Shown piece by piece: positions 21,281-32,538 of a DNA stretch of 64,000 nucleotides. Each line of letters begins with the position of its first letter. The first letter of the stretch is position 1. This DNA comes from Undaria pinnatifida. Its lineage: Eukaryota > Sar > Phaeophyceae > Laminariales > Alariaceae. A program made the translations under genes and the position numbers. Where the stretch lies: NCBI GenBank assembly GCA_012845835.1, contig JABAKD010000008.1, forward strand, positions 10,247,709-10,311,708, given 5' to 3'. The notes below the pieces were generated by a model. It was not told the DNA's origin and did not search any database. It saw only the letters and a program-made list of their open reading frames with translations.

Positions 21281-22971
21281 TGCCGTACGCATGTAGCACG
21301 AGGCGTGTCGCGAGAGTTACTTTCTCTGGTTAATCTGGCCGGCGGCCGCCGCGGCGACGGAAACGACCGGTGACTGCTGCTTGCTGTCACCATTTTTCTG
21401 CGGGCGGGTTGTTTCCCCTTGGTAATTGCACCCACGTTTTTGGGATTTTGGGAACAAAACTACCTGAAATTTGTGTAGATCTCTTTCCGTTAGCAAACGG
21501 ATTTAAGGCCCCCTAGTTGAGTATTAGGTCTATTTTCAGTTGTGGCTAGAAGAGTGGGAGAGCAGAGAGGGCAAGCAGGGCGCGTGTGGTTCTTCTGGCT
21601 TCGTGAGCGCAGCGTGCGCTGCTGGTGAGAAAACCATGCTGCTGCAGCTGCCGCTGCTGTCGCTACCGCTGTAAATGCTGATAGTATTCCTTTTATTGGT
21701 TGAACACTTCGCCGCATATTCCACGAGATGTGTATGTATGAGATGGCATGGTTTGTATAATACAATTAGTTGGCGTTCTATCTTGCGCGGGAACGCGCAG
21801 CGGCTTTTAAGTCAGTCTATTTATATTTTGTGTACTACACCACACCTTGTTTTTGTGCTCGGGGCGAGCGGTACTATGGTACAGGTTTACGGTGGCGTGG
21901 ATTTGGGGTATACCAGCTATATTTGGTTGGTATGCCACGCCTTTTTTTTTTGTTCTAGTTGTATACTTGCCATTAGTTGCTACTTGGTATTTAAGGATAC
22001 CTTCATGCTTCGTATTCGTTGCTGATGCTATACCGAATGGGCTTGCCAGGGTTGGCTGCGAACGCTGTTTGTTCGGCGTCGGCGGGTACTTTGGTTCTTC
22101 GAAAAAAATACTTATCTCATATCTGGCGCCCGCGTGCGGGCGGTTGACTTATGGTTTGATGACGATTGAGTCGCCTGCCTTCCTCGCAGGTATGTTAGCT
22201 GGCGTCACAAGCCTGAATCTCGCGCCGCCTGTCCAAGCGCGCATGAAATTATCCACGGTTTCGCCTTCAGCAGTGGTTATTTTTCGTTCTTCGCTCCATG
22301 CACACACCTACCTATAGGGCAGCCCTGGATGATGTCACCAGCCGACCAGGCGTTTTCGACCGATCCTGTTCCTTGAAATAGAAACGTCAACAGGGAAACT
22401 GCGGGCACCCAATACCCGGCCTGCCAGACCCCGTCCGTCCCTGCCTCTCTATCTACGGTACAGCCTCGAACCCTGCGACTTCTTATTTTCTTGCGATTCT
22501 TGAAGAAATAAAAGGCAGAATTATCCTCCCTCAGGCGCGATTGCGAATCTGCCATCAGCCGCGATTCCGCATTCGACCGCCATTCCCAACGGCGGATCAC
22601 CCGTTGCTGCTGCAAAAACCCGTGTGACTCCGCTATAGTCTATACTAACACCTTTTTTGGAAATCAGCGGGGGAATTTGTCGAACAACAATACCATTACA
22701 ACGACGACTATAACGCCGGCCGTACCAAGCGACCCGGGCTGCTGAGCCAAGGGCATCATAAGTGGGGGTACCCTTTATGGGTATCATAGACGGGAGTGTA
22801 CCCTTTATTGACATAATAGATGGGAGTCTCCTTATTTGGCGCAACAAGTTTCACGGGCGCGCGCGTTCTGCATGATGCTTATTCGGCCCGCTCACACGAT
22901 ACAGGACCACCACGCTTAATTGCCCATTGTGCTGTCGCTACGTCAGGGTCCCAAAAAGGGGGGCAAGAATA

Positions 22972-24967
22972 TTATAGATCTGCCGCTACCGCTACCGCTG
23001 ATGCCCCTCGCACGCCCGGCAAAGGTGAACCCGCTGGGAGAACGCCGACTGCAGCAGCAGCAGCAGCGGCAGTAGAGGCAGCAGCGCCCTCCAGAACACT
23101 GCCTGGGACCCCCCCGGTACTTTCCGCTGCGGCGGACGTTCCACGTGCCGCACTCCGGAGAACCGCGGCCTGAACGCTTTCCTCGACAAACAAGAGGCTC
23201 ACCCTCTCCGAAGCGAGCCTGCCGATCTCGGAGGGAGAGTTCCCAGTCTCGGCTGCAAACCGCACCCCCTCCAATTTAGCCTCCGCTCCGCTACCCGTTG
23301 TCGCGTTTGGGGGTTTACTGTGACTACTGGTGGCGGTGGCGGTGGCGGTGGCGTTGTTGGTAGCGGTAGCGGTAACCTCAGCGTGACTGTTGTTGTTGTT
23401 GTCGTTGTTGTTGATGTTACTTGTTGATCCTCCTCGTGACCCGCGCTTCTCCCCCTTACCAGTATGCCCCTGTTTAAGCGGCGCCGATAATGGTATGGCG
23501 GCGGCTGCCGCGGGTTCTTTCGACTGTCGTTTTTCCATCCCTGGTAACAATCCGCTCGTGATACTGCTGTTTGTCCCGCTAACGCCAACGCCACTACGGT
23601 AATCTTTCCTAGCGTCTCTACTAGCGGCGAGGTCAACTGTTGGCTGCGATGGGCCCACACCACCCCGCGCCTGCGGCATCTCGGTCTTCACCCCTCCTTC
23701 CTTCTTGCGCAGCACCTCCCTAGCCGCTGCTGCGTGCCCGCTGACCGAATCTTGTACACCGACGTCCCCCACGGGGGCCCAAACAGACCGGCGGGGTCCC
23801 TTCCTCCCCGGTTGAAACCCTGTCGCCCCCGATGCTAGCACGGAGATACTGAGGCGCCGACTGGCACCTGGTCCGGCCATACTGGCGCGCGGATCGGCAT
23901 CGCCGGAAGCGCCGGGGGCCCCTCTTCGATTCCAACGTCGTCGCGGTCTCCTCGCCTCCGCTGCCGCGTGCGCCTCCCTCTTCCTGCGTGCGATGCGGAG
24001 GCTTAACCTCGGACCGTACCGAGCAACCATGCATCTCCGCCTCGCCGCCGTCTGGATAGTGATGGCGGAAACGTTTCTCCTATTCCAGAGGGCGTTTTCC
24101 TCCCGTCGGCGGGTCAGCGCCATACGGCAGGACATCCCGCGCCAGCGTGCCTGCACCTTGGTCGCGGCGCGGTCCATCACCCCGGACTCAAGGAGGTGCC
24201 AGCCCATGCGCTTGCGGTAGCTCCGAAACGTGCGCTGGATGAGCGACGCCCCCGCCCGCCGTCGCTCTTCGTCCCACACAGCCCACCTTATCTCGTAGCG
24301 CCTCCGCTCCAGAAACCCGCGGACCACTTTCGTGATGCGCGTTCCCATTTCGTCTTCAAAAGCGCGAAACTTCCGCGAACGCGACCGCCTCACACCTCTG
24401 GCCCCCCCCCGCCCGCCTGCTCTGCCGCTGGTGCCACCACCACTACCACCCCCCTGGGTTGTCCCCGCCCCCCCTCGTCGTGCCGTCATGCCTCTTCCCT
24501 GTCCCCACTCGCTCCCTTCTATCGCTTTTCTACCGTCGGGTCCGAGCCCCGGGATTGTTGGCAGCCCCGCGCGGGCAAGTATTGCCTGCAAATCTGCCAC
24601 CAGCCTCCTGTTAGATTCTGCCCGGGTTAGGATCTGCCGTGGGCGCGGGCGGGGAGGGCGAGGACGAGCGAGGAAGCCGCGAAACAAAGCCTGTATTTTC
24701 GCCGCCGCCCCTGCCTCCAGGATAACGCGCTCTTCTCGCTCCTGGGTTAGACGCGACAGGAAGAATTTTCTCTCTCGGCGGAGCTCTTGTCCGCGCTTGG
24801 CTTGGCGAGCCTCGTTTAGCCGCGCCTCTAAGGCGGTGGTAACCGGGGAGTCGGGTAAGCTTGGTCGAGTCCGCCCTCGGGTTCCGCTCTTTGCCGCGGC
24901 GGCGGTCTCCGCGTCGACGCCGTACGGTAGAACGACCTGGATTCTGCGTCGCTCGCTGTTCCTCGAG
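22972..24967 (-). CDS. IQ-motif (calmodulin-binding) protein, terminal exon
   Basis: This minus-strand exon opens after an acceptor TTCAG at 24972-24968 and runs about 664 codons to TAA at 22972-22974. Five IQ motifs are visible: near residue 90 (KIQALFRGFLAR, a perfect IQxxxRGxxxR), 210-222 (TKVVRGFLERRR), 241-255 (LIQRTFRSYRKR), 268-283 (KVQARWRGMSCR) and 301-316 (TIQTAARRRCM). IQ motifs are known to bind calmodulin or EF-hand light chains. The C-terminal half is basic and low-complexity (Ala, Gly, Ser, Thr/Asn runs) and resembles no domain I know. There is no motor or other enzymatic domain in this exon. Upstream exons should lie to the right of 24967, but I could not locate them. It is convergent with the CDPK, with 7 kb of repeats between. 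Calmodulin binding is secure from the motifs; the cellular role is unknown. Confidence 0.75.
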
Positions 24968-25514
24968 CTGAAGGGTGGGACAATGAGAGAAGTTCAGCGT
25001 GAGGGCCGTGGTGCGTACAGTGGGAAAGTTCGGAAACGTCAGAAGATTGGTGCGCTCAGTGATACGATAGGGATGAAGGGTTCCCCGCAAACTGTTGTGC
25101 ATGACCCTGAAAAACAATGTGAGGACAAGTTGGATCTCACATTATGTTGGTTTAGGTAAAGCCATCATATTCATGGTCTCACGGTCCTTAAATTTTCGTC
25201 CAGAGAAGTGGATTGCAAAGTCTTGGATGGCCACGTTTTGCGTCTGTGTTTTGCATCGATGTGATAAGACGCGGTGGGTTTAAACCTTAGTGGATGACAA
25301 CAACCACGAAATAATCTACCGTGTCCAGGATAGTAGATTTGTGTGCGACACGTATGTATACGCTCGTACTCTATGCAGCTTTCGTCGGACGCATAGATTT
25401 CAGGATACTGCGTACAAGCCGGTGTTTGAGTGTCGATCCCCCCAAAATTAACCGGAACCTATTACCAGGTATTAATAGTCATGTATTAACAGCACACCCC
25501 ACTACAGCAGGCCA

Positions 25515-25800
25515 CTTTGTGACTGAGTGGTATAGTGGATTGTGCGATGTAACCAACAAAAAATATATAGTTTGGAACTCGTAGCACCAAATCTCGTCAG
25601 CATTGATCTCCGGGGACCGCGTCTCCTCGCCACTGCACAAATGACTAGGAACACAAGAACCTTCGAGCCTTTTCCCGATGTTGCCGGGATTTCGAGCTCG
25701 AGCACACCAGGCTCAAAAACGGACATTCTATCCACTAGACCACTTAGTCACAATGACTGGGCGGTCAAGTGGATAGTGCTACGTAACTAACAACATATCG
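25515..25800. repeat. tRNA-like (SINE-like) sequences in both orientations
   Basis: Box A-like TGGTATAGTGG (plus, 25528-25538), TGGTCTAGTGG (minus, about 25745-25735) and CGGTCAAGTGG (plus, about 25763) recur. On the minus strand a box B-like GCTCGAAATCC lies about 34 nt after box A, the normal spacing of a Pol III promoter, with one mismatch. Stems are poor, so these are not tRNA genes. Confidence 0.45.
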
Positions 25801-25875
25801 TGGATAGTCTTATACTTCGAAGTATAACATAATCCCATCGTCTGGGGGGATAGACGTCACACGTATCGCACTTAA

Positions 25876-26114
25876 ACAGCAGTTGTCAAAAACGTCGTTT
25901 ATTCGCAGCAGTTCGGGGCGGACCTAGGACCAGAGGAGCATGCGGAGCTCTGGGCGCGGGGAAAACATTTTCGCGAAGAAGTGTCGATCTTAAATATCAC
26001 GGAGAGACTAACAAAGACACCGGGAGCCATGAGGGGTACGCTTCCTAACACCGGCCAACCACGCATCCCCCACTCGGAGTACCGTGACACACACGCCATC
26101 CAAGAAACGACTTA
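25876..26114 (+). pseudogene. Coding-like fragment without start codon
   Basis: An open frame between two stops (TAA at 25873 and TAA at 26112) reads QQFGADLGPEEHAELWARG, HFREEVSILNITERL and PHSEYRDTHAIQETT. Amino-acid composition is protein-like and the other frames are not. There is no initiator near its start. It could be an exon of an unknown gene or a relic of a mobile element; it sits between tRNA-like repeats and a dispersed hairpin repeat. Confidence 0.25.
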
Positions 26115-26429
26115 ACTCCTGGGGTACCTCTGGTACTACGTCTACGTTTTAGAAAATTGCATCGACACTTTGAGGACTAATTTTGTTTGAAGGAAGTGTA
26201 GGCAATGCATGTATTAATGACCTAGAGTGCGGTAGTGGCGACGCCGCCATGATGTCTCACTGCCGGATTTGCACCACTCGCACGAGCGACATCTGTACGT
26301 CGCTGACAAAATTGGGCTACGGTGGGCGACTTTTTTGGTGCGGCGAACCTAACCATTCCATTGCAGGCAGATTGATTCCCCGCACAACTAAAGCAGCACA
26401 CGATAGAGACCTCTTAAGACCGGAAAGGA

Positions 26430-26490
26430 ACAGGGGGGTCGGGTCACTAGCGCGGGTGACCGCGAGAGCCACTGCGAAAAAGGCCCCAAA
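26430..26490. repeat. Hairpin repeat, copy 1
   Basis: GGAACAGGGGGGTCGGGTCA, CTAGCGCGGGTGACC and GAGAGCCACTGCGAAAAA resemble the perfect hairpin copy at 38385, with a decayed stem. TAACCATTCCATTGCA lies about 80 bp upstream, as in the other copies. Confidence 0.6.
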
Positions 26491-26516
26491 AGTTATCCCC
26501 CAACTATAGACTAGTC

Positions 26517-27390
26517 TTGGTCTGTTGTAAAAATGCCAACGGCGAATGGAGAATGGGACGATACGTGTTTGTTGCCTGCAATCACCAAGGCGGTGCCCAA
26601 GACATCATAACCGACTGCCAGCCCAACCCATTCCTCGGTACGGTCAACATTACGAAGAACGGTACGATATTAGTAGTGTATTTGGCGCCCGCTACGTTGG
26701 TTGGGGCGCACCTCCCCCGAACGCCGTGGCACTGGCGCCGCCCCTCTTGAGTATGCGCATAGGGTGGAAATCTTAATCTTGACATTAAAACACTACAACA
26801 GCGGTAACAGAGTCCCATTCTCGATAGAAGTGAGGACCAACGGCGTAGACGTAGCAATAACCCCGGTCGCGGTTGACCCAACGGCGTAGATTACGCAACA
26901 CGTGATATGTTTACTCTTAACTTTTGAGTAAGGTACGTGGTGTACCAGGCATATGATAGCACGTGCCTGATGTGTATATACCACACCACCACTAGCGAAG
27001 GGGATATTGGGACCGTTCGGGCATTCATAATAACGCTTACATTTCCATTCAAGAGTGACACCACAATACAGGCGGGACGGATACCTCGTGTTAAACTGGC
27101 GTGTGCAAGCAAGCCCGGCTTACCTCGAGGCTGCAACCGGGCGAGTAGTGTTGGAGACGGACATGACGTCTATGCTGGTGGTCCTGCTTTCCCAGAGGAA
27201 CAGGGCCGGGGAGGAGTCGAGGCCGCGCCTTGTCGGCGCCTGCAGGTCGGTGTACCAGTCCTGCGGCATGTCCGCAGTAGCAACGCCGGCAGCAGCAGCA
27301 GAAGCAGCGGCAGTGGTAGTCGAGCCAGGCAGCAGTGGTGATGTTGTAGCAGGGCCACTCGTACTCGTAGGTCCGGCGAAAAGCTGAAAA
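26517..27390 (+). other. Coding-like island with frame changes
   Basis: Three plus-strand frames in turn look protein-like: about 26530-26700 (FVACNHQGGAQDIITDC, NITKNGTILVVYLAP), 26750-26889 (VEILILTLKHYNSGNRVP, VDVAITPVAVDPTA, stop) and 27070-27390 (DGYLVLNWRVQASPAYLEA). They are separated by frameshifts or stops without evident splice sites. This may be a decayed gene or element. The minus frame over 27120-27290 is also open, so strand is not certain. Confidence 0.2.
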
Positions 27391-28102
27391 GCTTGATGCT
27401 CATTATTGGGCATCTGGCACTCCTGGTTCTGGCAAGACGGTGGAATTGGTGGATCGGTAGTGGCAGCCATCACAACCGCCATGTCTCTCTCTATATGTAT
27501 CCACCTTGGCTACCTACGTCTCCTGTATCATATCAGAGTAAACAGCGCTGCTTGCTGTGCTTGTGCTACTGCTGTACCTGGTATGCACGCCATCAGCAGT
27601 ACGTACAACATGTGATTCGCATGTAAAACGTAGAAGCGCCGCGGAATTATAGTCGAGAAAATATCACGAACGTGTGGTTATTCTATTTTCGACGGTTTCA
27701 GATCTTGTAGACCAATCATATGATAGCACAATTCAAAAATGCGGTCTAATTATTCTCTGGCGCTAGTTTCCAGCTTTTGAATTATTTAGGGCAACACAAC
27801 TGCTGCTGCGTCTCAGGCACCACAGCAACACCTTAGCAGCAGCAGCAGCAGCATCTGCACACCACCGAACTGGTGAGGCTGCAGCTGCCCCCCAGTGGCA
27901 AGGCCAAGGGTCCCGGTTGCCGGAACTACCATATGTAAGGCAACGCACCGCACCGTTTGAATTCGTCACAACAAAAACAGGCCAACCAACGCCGGGCGAG
28001 GGAACAACTACTGCTGTTTTGTACAAGGAAAAAGAGACGCAATCCGGGGAAGCTGGTCGGGGGAGGGGGAGGGGCTAGCTGCGAGGGCTTGCTTGGATCA
28101 CG

Positions 28103-28201
28103 ATGAGCCTGCGCATGGGATCGAACCAGGGGGCTGCAAGGACGAGCGTTCTTGATAAGCGCGTGCCTAGGAATCCTCGCTATGCTAACGTCAAGAGCAA
28201 G
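28103..28201 (+). CDS. CEP41: CEP41 exon 1
   Basis: ATG at 28103 opens MSLRMGSNQG and leads to NPRYANVKSK, the family N-terminal motif, in 33 codons. The best donor is AAG|GCAAGT at 28202, a non-canonical GC site. Joined to exon 2 it gives KSKVSTGMTVDKL, parallel to the animal KSRLDTGNSMTK region. A GT donor further on (CCAG|GTACCT, 28238) would add residues that do not fit the family and would break phase. Confidence 0.82.
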
Positions 28202-31200
28202 GCAAGTCTCAGGACGAAGTACATAAGTATGCTACCAGGTACCTGGTATTCGTTAGAGTGTGTGATGAGAGCACCGCACAAGTTAGGTTGCAGGGTCACA
28301 TGATGTGCGAAATGGTCGGGGCTTCTCTGTCTCCGGCGAACCGGTGAGCAGTAGCAGCAGCAGTAGCAGCAGCAGCTAGAAGCAGCGTGTCAGCTGCCAA
28401 GACCAACATCCGTGATGCATGCCACCGCTCGCAGACTATGCACTACTGCTGTTGCGACGACCGGCCATATCGTCCATCGGACGAATACCAGTACTCAGTA
28501 AAATGATAGCATCGTCGTTGATTTTTAACTTGAAAGTTGGAACCCCATTTCTTTTGGTAGCCGTTACGGTGCTACGAGTATGATACGGTACAGTAAGGAC
28601 TAACCGACACCGACATATACCCGTATATTCTGCGTGGTATACCAGGTACGTATTGTGTGAACCCTGGTTCGTATGGCGACTTGTAGGTACAGTACGCCCC
28701 CGCTTGTAGGTAGGAAGATACAAGGTAGATTAAGATTCTAACTATTGTGGGTATACCCGCATACCCGGGTATGTTGTGTACCTCGTATACCATATTCCCG
28801 CATTCGACACTCCGGTCCGTTGCGGTACAAGCTCGATACCTTGCGTAAATTTTAGGAAAGATAGTAGAGGTACGACCTCCGCCACTTACCTAAGCTTTAT
28901 AGTCTATAACTTTAGCTACGCCGCCACTTGCCCGGGTAACGGCTGACAGGTATATCCGCAGACAAATTACCCGGGTATGGATACACGACTCAAATACTAC
29001 CTCAATCAATTTCCAAACTTACCCGGGTAACGGGTATATCCATCGACCAAATACCCGGGTATAGGTACGAACTCAAATACCCTTACCCGAAATGTGAAGC
29101 CTGGGTACGTCGGGTTCGGACCCGGGGATTTGCTCAACCTCATGTCCTACTGGATGTCCTTGTTTTGACGTCATCTGGGGGACTGGTTATAATAGGTACG
29201 ATAGGTACGCGGCCTCCGCAGGTACCAACCGATCGGGATTTATTTGTTATCGTCCCCGTCAGCGTCCCGTGCTTCCGTGGCAAATTGCGCGTTTCTACCT
29301 CCCACCACGGCTGCGGACTCGATTATCCGATTTTCCTTGCCGACCGAGGCTAGGAGGGCGGGGGTGGGGGAGGGGTACGGGCGGGGTAGTAGTAAGAGGA
29401 AGCTTGCCAGAAAATAGGGCGAAAATCAACCAACGCAAAAGCAGCTGTACACCCGAGAGAGAAAACGAAAGAACAAAGCAAAATAAATCATATGTAGGGG
29501 TGGGGAATTGCTGCTGCTGGCGAGAAACTGCTTCTGCTGCTGCTGCTGCTAGTGCTGCTGATTGCGCTCGCGGTTTCTCACCCACGCGTCATGCTGGGGG
29601 GGGGGGAAGCGCACCTGGAGCGTTTTCGCAACGGCGAACTCGACCAGTGAGGGCAGGAAACCCTCACGCTTAGACTACACCCGCACCCTTAACCCAAAGC
29701 GGCAATAGCGAGCGCTCGGCCAACGTCAAGCCAGACCAGCAGGCAGGCAGGCGGCCGGCTTTCGCTACGGCCCCGTCCGCATTCAAAGAGAACGGCCTCG
29801 GGAACAGCACAGTAGCGGCGGCGGCGACGACCTCCCGTTTGGTGGCGTGTCCATACAGCGACGCGATCGGTGGCGCAAGCAAGCTCCTGGGGACGCTGGT
29901 CTCTCGTCGCCATGGGCTCTGCTTGCTAGCTCGCCGTTGGATTCGAGCGCCTTGTCAGCATCGTTCCTGTTTCTCCCCCTCCCCCTCCCCCTCTCCCCCC
30001 AGCCCTCCCTCCCCCCCACCCCTCCACCCCCACCCCACTCAACCCCACCCCACTCAACCCCACCCCACCCCACCCCACGCCACCCCACCCCACCGCCTCT
30101 CCCCCTTGGTGTCGGTACAAATACCTATCAACGTTTTTCTCAACATTTTTTTTTGGCAGGTGAGTACGGGCATGACCGTCGACAAGCTGACGTTCGTGAC
30201 CACCCGGCAGCACCTGAGGAGGCGGGAGGAGCCGTTCTTCCGCCTGACCCCGGCGCAGCTGGGCGAGCTTCTCAGCGAGTACGAGCAGGTGCGTATATTG
30301 GTTTATGACGTAGCTGGTAAGTTATTTTTGAGATGTGAGTTCGACCGATTGAATGGTCGATACCCAACTTTGCATAACGCGTGATACGTGTTGGCCGCGC
30401 GTTTTTTTTTGTGCCTAATAGGTTTCCTCGCTAATAGATATAGCAGGTACCCGTAGGTTTTTGTGTGTACGAAGTAGTCTATATATGTATGTGTAGAGTA
30501 TTACAAGGTTCCCGTCGGAATGTGGTTAGCTTGGAATACGGGAGGGTCTCGTAGGGGACAAAGCTCTAGTAAAAACTGACCAAAAAACAATTGGCCACCA
30601 CGCAAGTAACCCGGCCAGTATCACCGACCAGCCCACACGAGTTTATAGCTCAGTCTATGTACCAGTCTGATCGTAAACGTAGCTGGAGTTTGTTTTCTGC
30701 CAAAGCGTTCCAATCTCTCATGCCGGTGTACTCTCGACCAACCTCAGCTGAGCGAACTTCTCAGCGAGTACGAGCAGGCAAGATGTGTATATTTGATACG
30801 AGGCGTATGTTACCCAACCTGGGTTTAAACCTAAGGCGCTTTTCCTAAGTATTAGCCAATGTAAACGTGGCTTATATATACCTTATATATAGGTATATAG
30901 GGTTGTTAGTTGGCTGAGTATATTAATAGTATACTAATAATAATAGAGTCACCGAGGAGATATTTACCTGCTGGTAGTACTTTGGCTAGGGATTTTGCAG
31001 CTATAATAGGTGCGTGCGGTAATTTGATAACTTCTTCGCTGTTTGCATCCGACCGGCGCGTTTTTGTGGCTGCTCGACGTGTGGTGTTTGTTATTCAAGA
31101 CTCATTCCGTGTGCTGGCTTTTATTCCGCCATCCTCCTCATACCTGCCTGTGAACTTCAAAATTAATTCAACGCCCAAATATTTGTAAGTAGTTCTATGT

Positions 31201-32486
31201 TTGGTGTAAGGTATACAGTATTCAAGGTAACATGTACGGGTATGTATGAGGGGTTGGTTGCACCGCGGCGGGCTGGGCTCCGCCGGGGTCCGTGCATGCC
31301 CGCAATGGTCGAGGTTATGTAAGCAAGCGGAAGCCGCTAGTGCGACAGAATTAGCGCTGCTAGTAGTGGCTTGTGATGTGCGCTCAAGATTGCTGGGGGT
31401 GTGGGTCGAACTTCAGATTTTTTGTGCTTTTTGTGTTTTTCGTGTTTTTTTGTGTGTTTCTTGTGTTTGTTATTTATAATTTAAATGCGTGGTATTTTTG
31501 TTTGTGTATTATTCTGTCGTTGTCTTCTTTTGTGCCATTTGGTTGCGTTTTGCTTCTTTTTATACTGGTATCATAATACACTTCGGATGTTTTTTTTTCT
31601 TGTTTCGTCGTGTTTATAATCCATGTACTTGCTTATTTCGCTTCCACCTGATCCTCTTATATATATCGTGCGCATCCGCAGGACCAGCAGGAGGGGGTCC
31701 AGGATTTTCGCGACCACATCGACCCCGACCACCACGGACCCCGGGTGGTGGAGCACGAGGCGGACGACCTGCCTAAGTACGAGCGGCCATACCTTGTCCT
31801 AGATGTGCGCCCTCCCGACGAGTACCGCCGGTGTCGTATCATGCAGGTGGGCAGAGATGTGCGGACAGGCGCCATGGACTATAATTTTCCTATTCGAGGG
31901 ATTGGTGCTGCCGTCTCGTGAACGTGTGCGCGCTCTTGTCGTCCCTCTTCTTCTTTTCGCACCCCCCAGTAATTTGCTAGGGTCGGACAAATCTTGGAAC
32001 GCGTGCGCGCGCCCAAGTTTTTTCTGCGAGTTTTTCGCTTTGCTCAAAGCACAAGCGCTAACCTGTCTGACCCTTGGAAGCTAAATTCCCTATCGCGCGA
32101 TGGGGACGGCATTCCGAGACTACAGTAGTAATGGGGTACCCAATTTTAGACCATCCCGTGACAAACTTTTTTAGGCGGTCTTATCTCTATCACCGGTATG
32201 GTCTTATCTTTTTACTAATATTTAAGGCGAAAAATTGATGCCATACTAAATTCAAATATTTAGTTTTCGTGACAAACCGATTTTCCTGGTCTTGCTTTCC
32301 CGCAAAGCTTTAATCCGGGTGGTCTTAAACGGGTATACCACTGTACTTGTACGAGCTCTCGCTGACAGGTTCCAGGTATAACACAATGCTGACATCGATT
32401 AACCTTGGAGATGCACTTCCCCGTCCCCCTGCACGCGCCCCCAACACGTCTTCACGCGTTTCGTGTCGCCCCGCCACATCCCCGCG

Positions 32487-32538
<52 letters not shown>

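Larger units (their letters stand above)
15927..22971. other. Gene-poor interval between CDPK and IQ gene
   Basis: It contains (ACC)n at 16600-16740, (AGC)n at 17140-17330, minisatellites at 17550-17760 and 18100-18560, and duplications at 19915-20095 and 21130-21275. Short TGGCC repeats lie at 20400. No frame with domain-like sequence or convincing splice structure was found. Confidence 0.6.
24968..28102. other. Interval between IQ gene and CEP41
   Basis: It holds tRNA-like repeats, two coding-like scraps described separately, a hairpin repeat (26430-26480) and small CAG runs (27290, 27835). An upstream exon of the IQ gene should be here but was not recognised. Confidence 0.5.
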
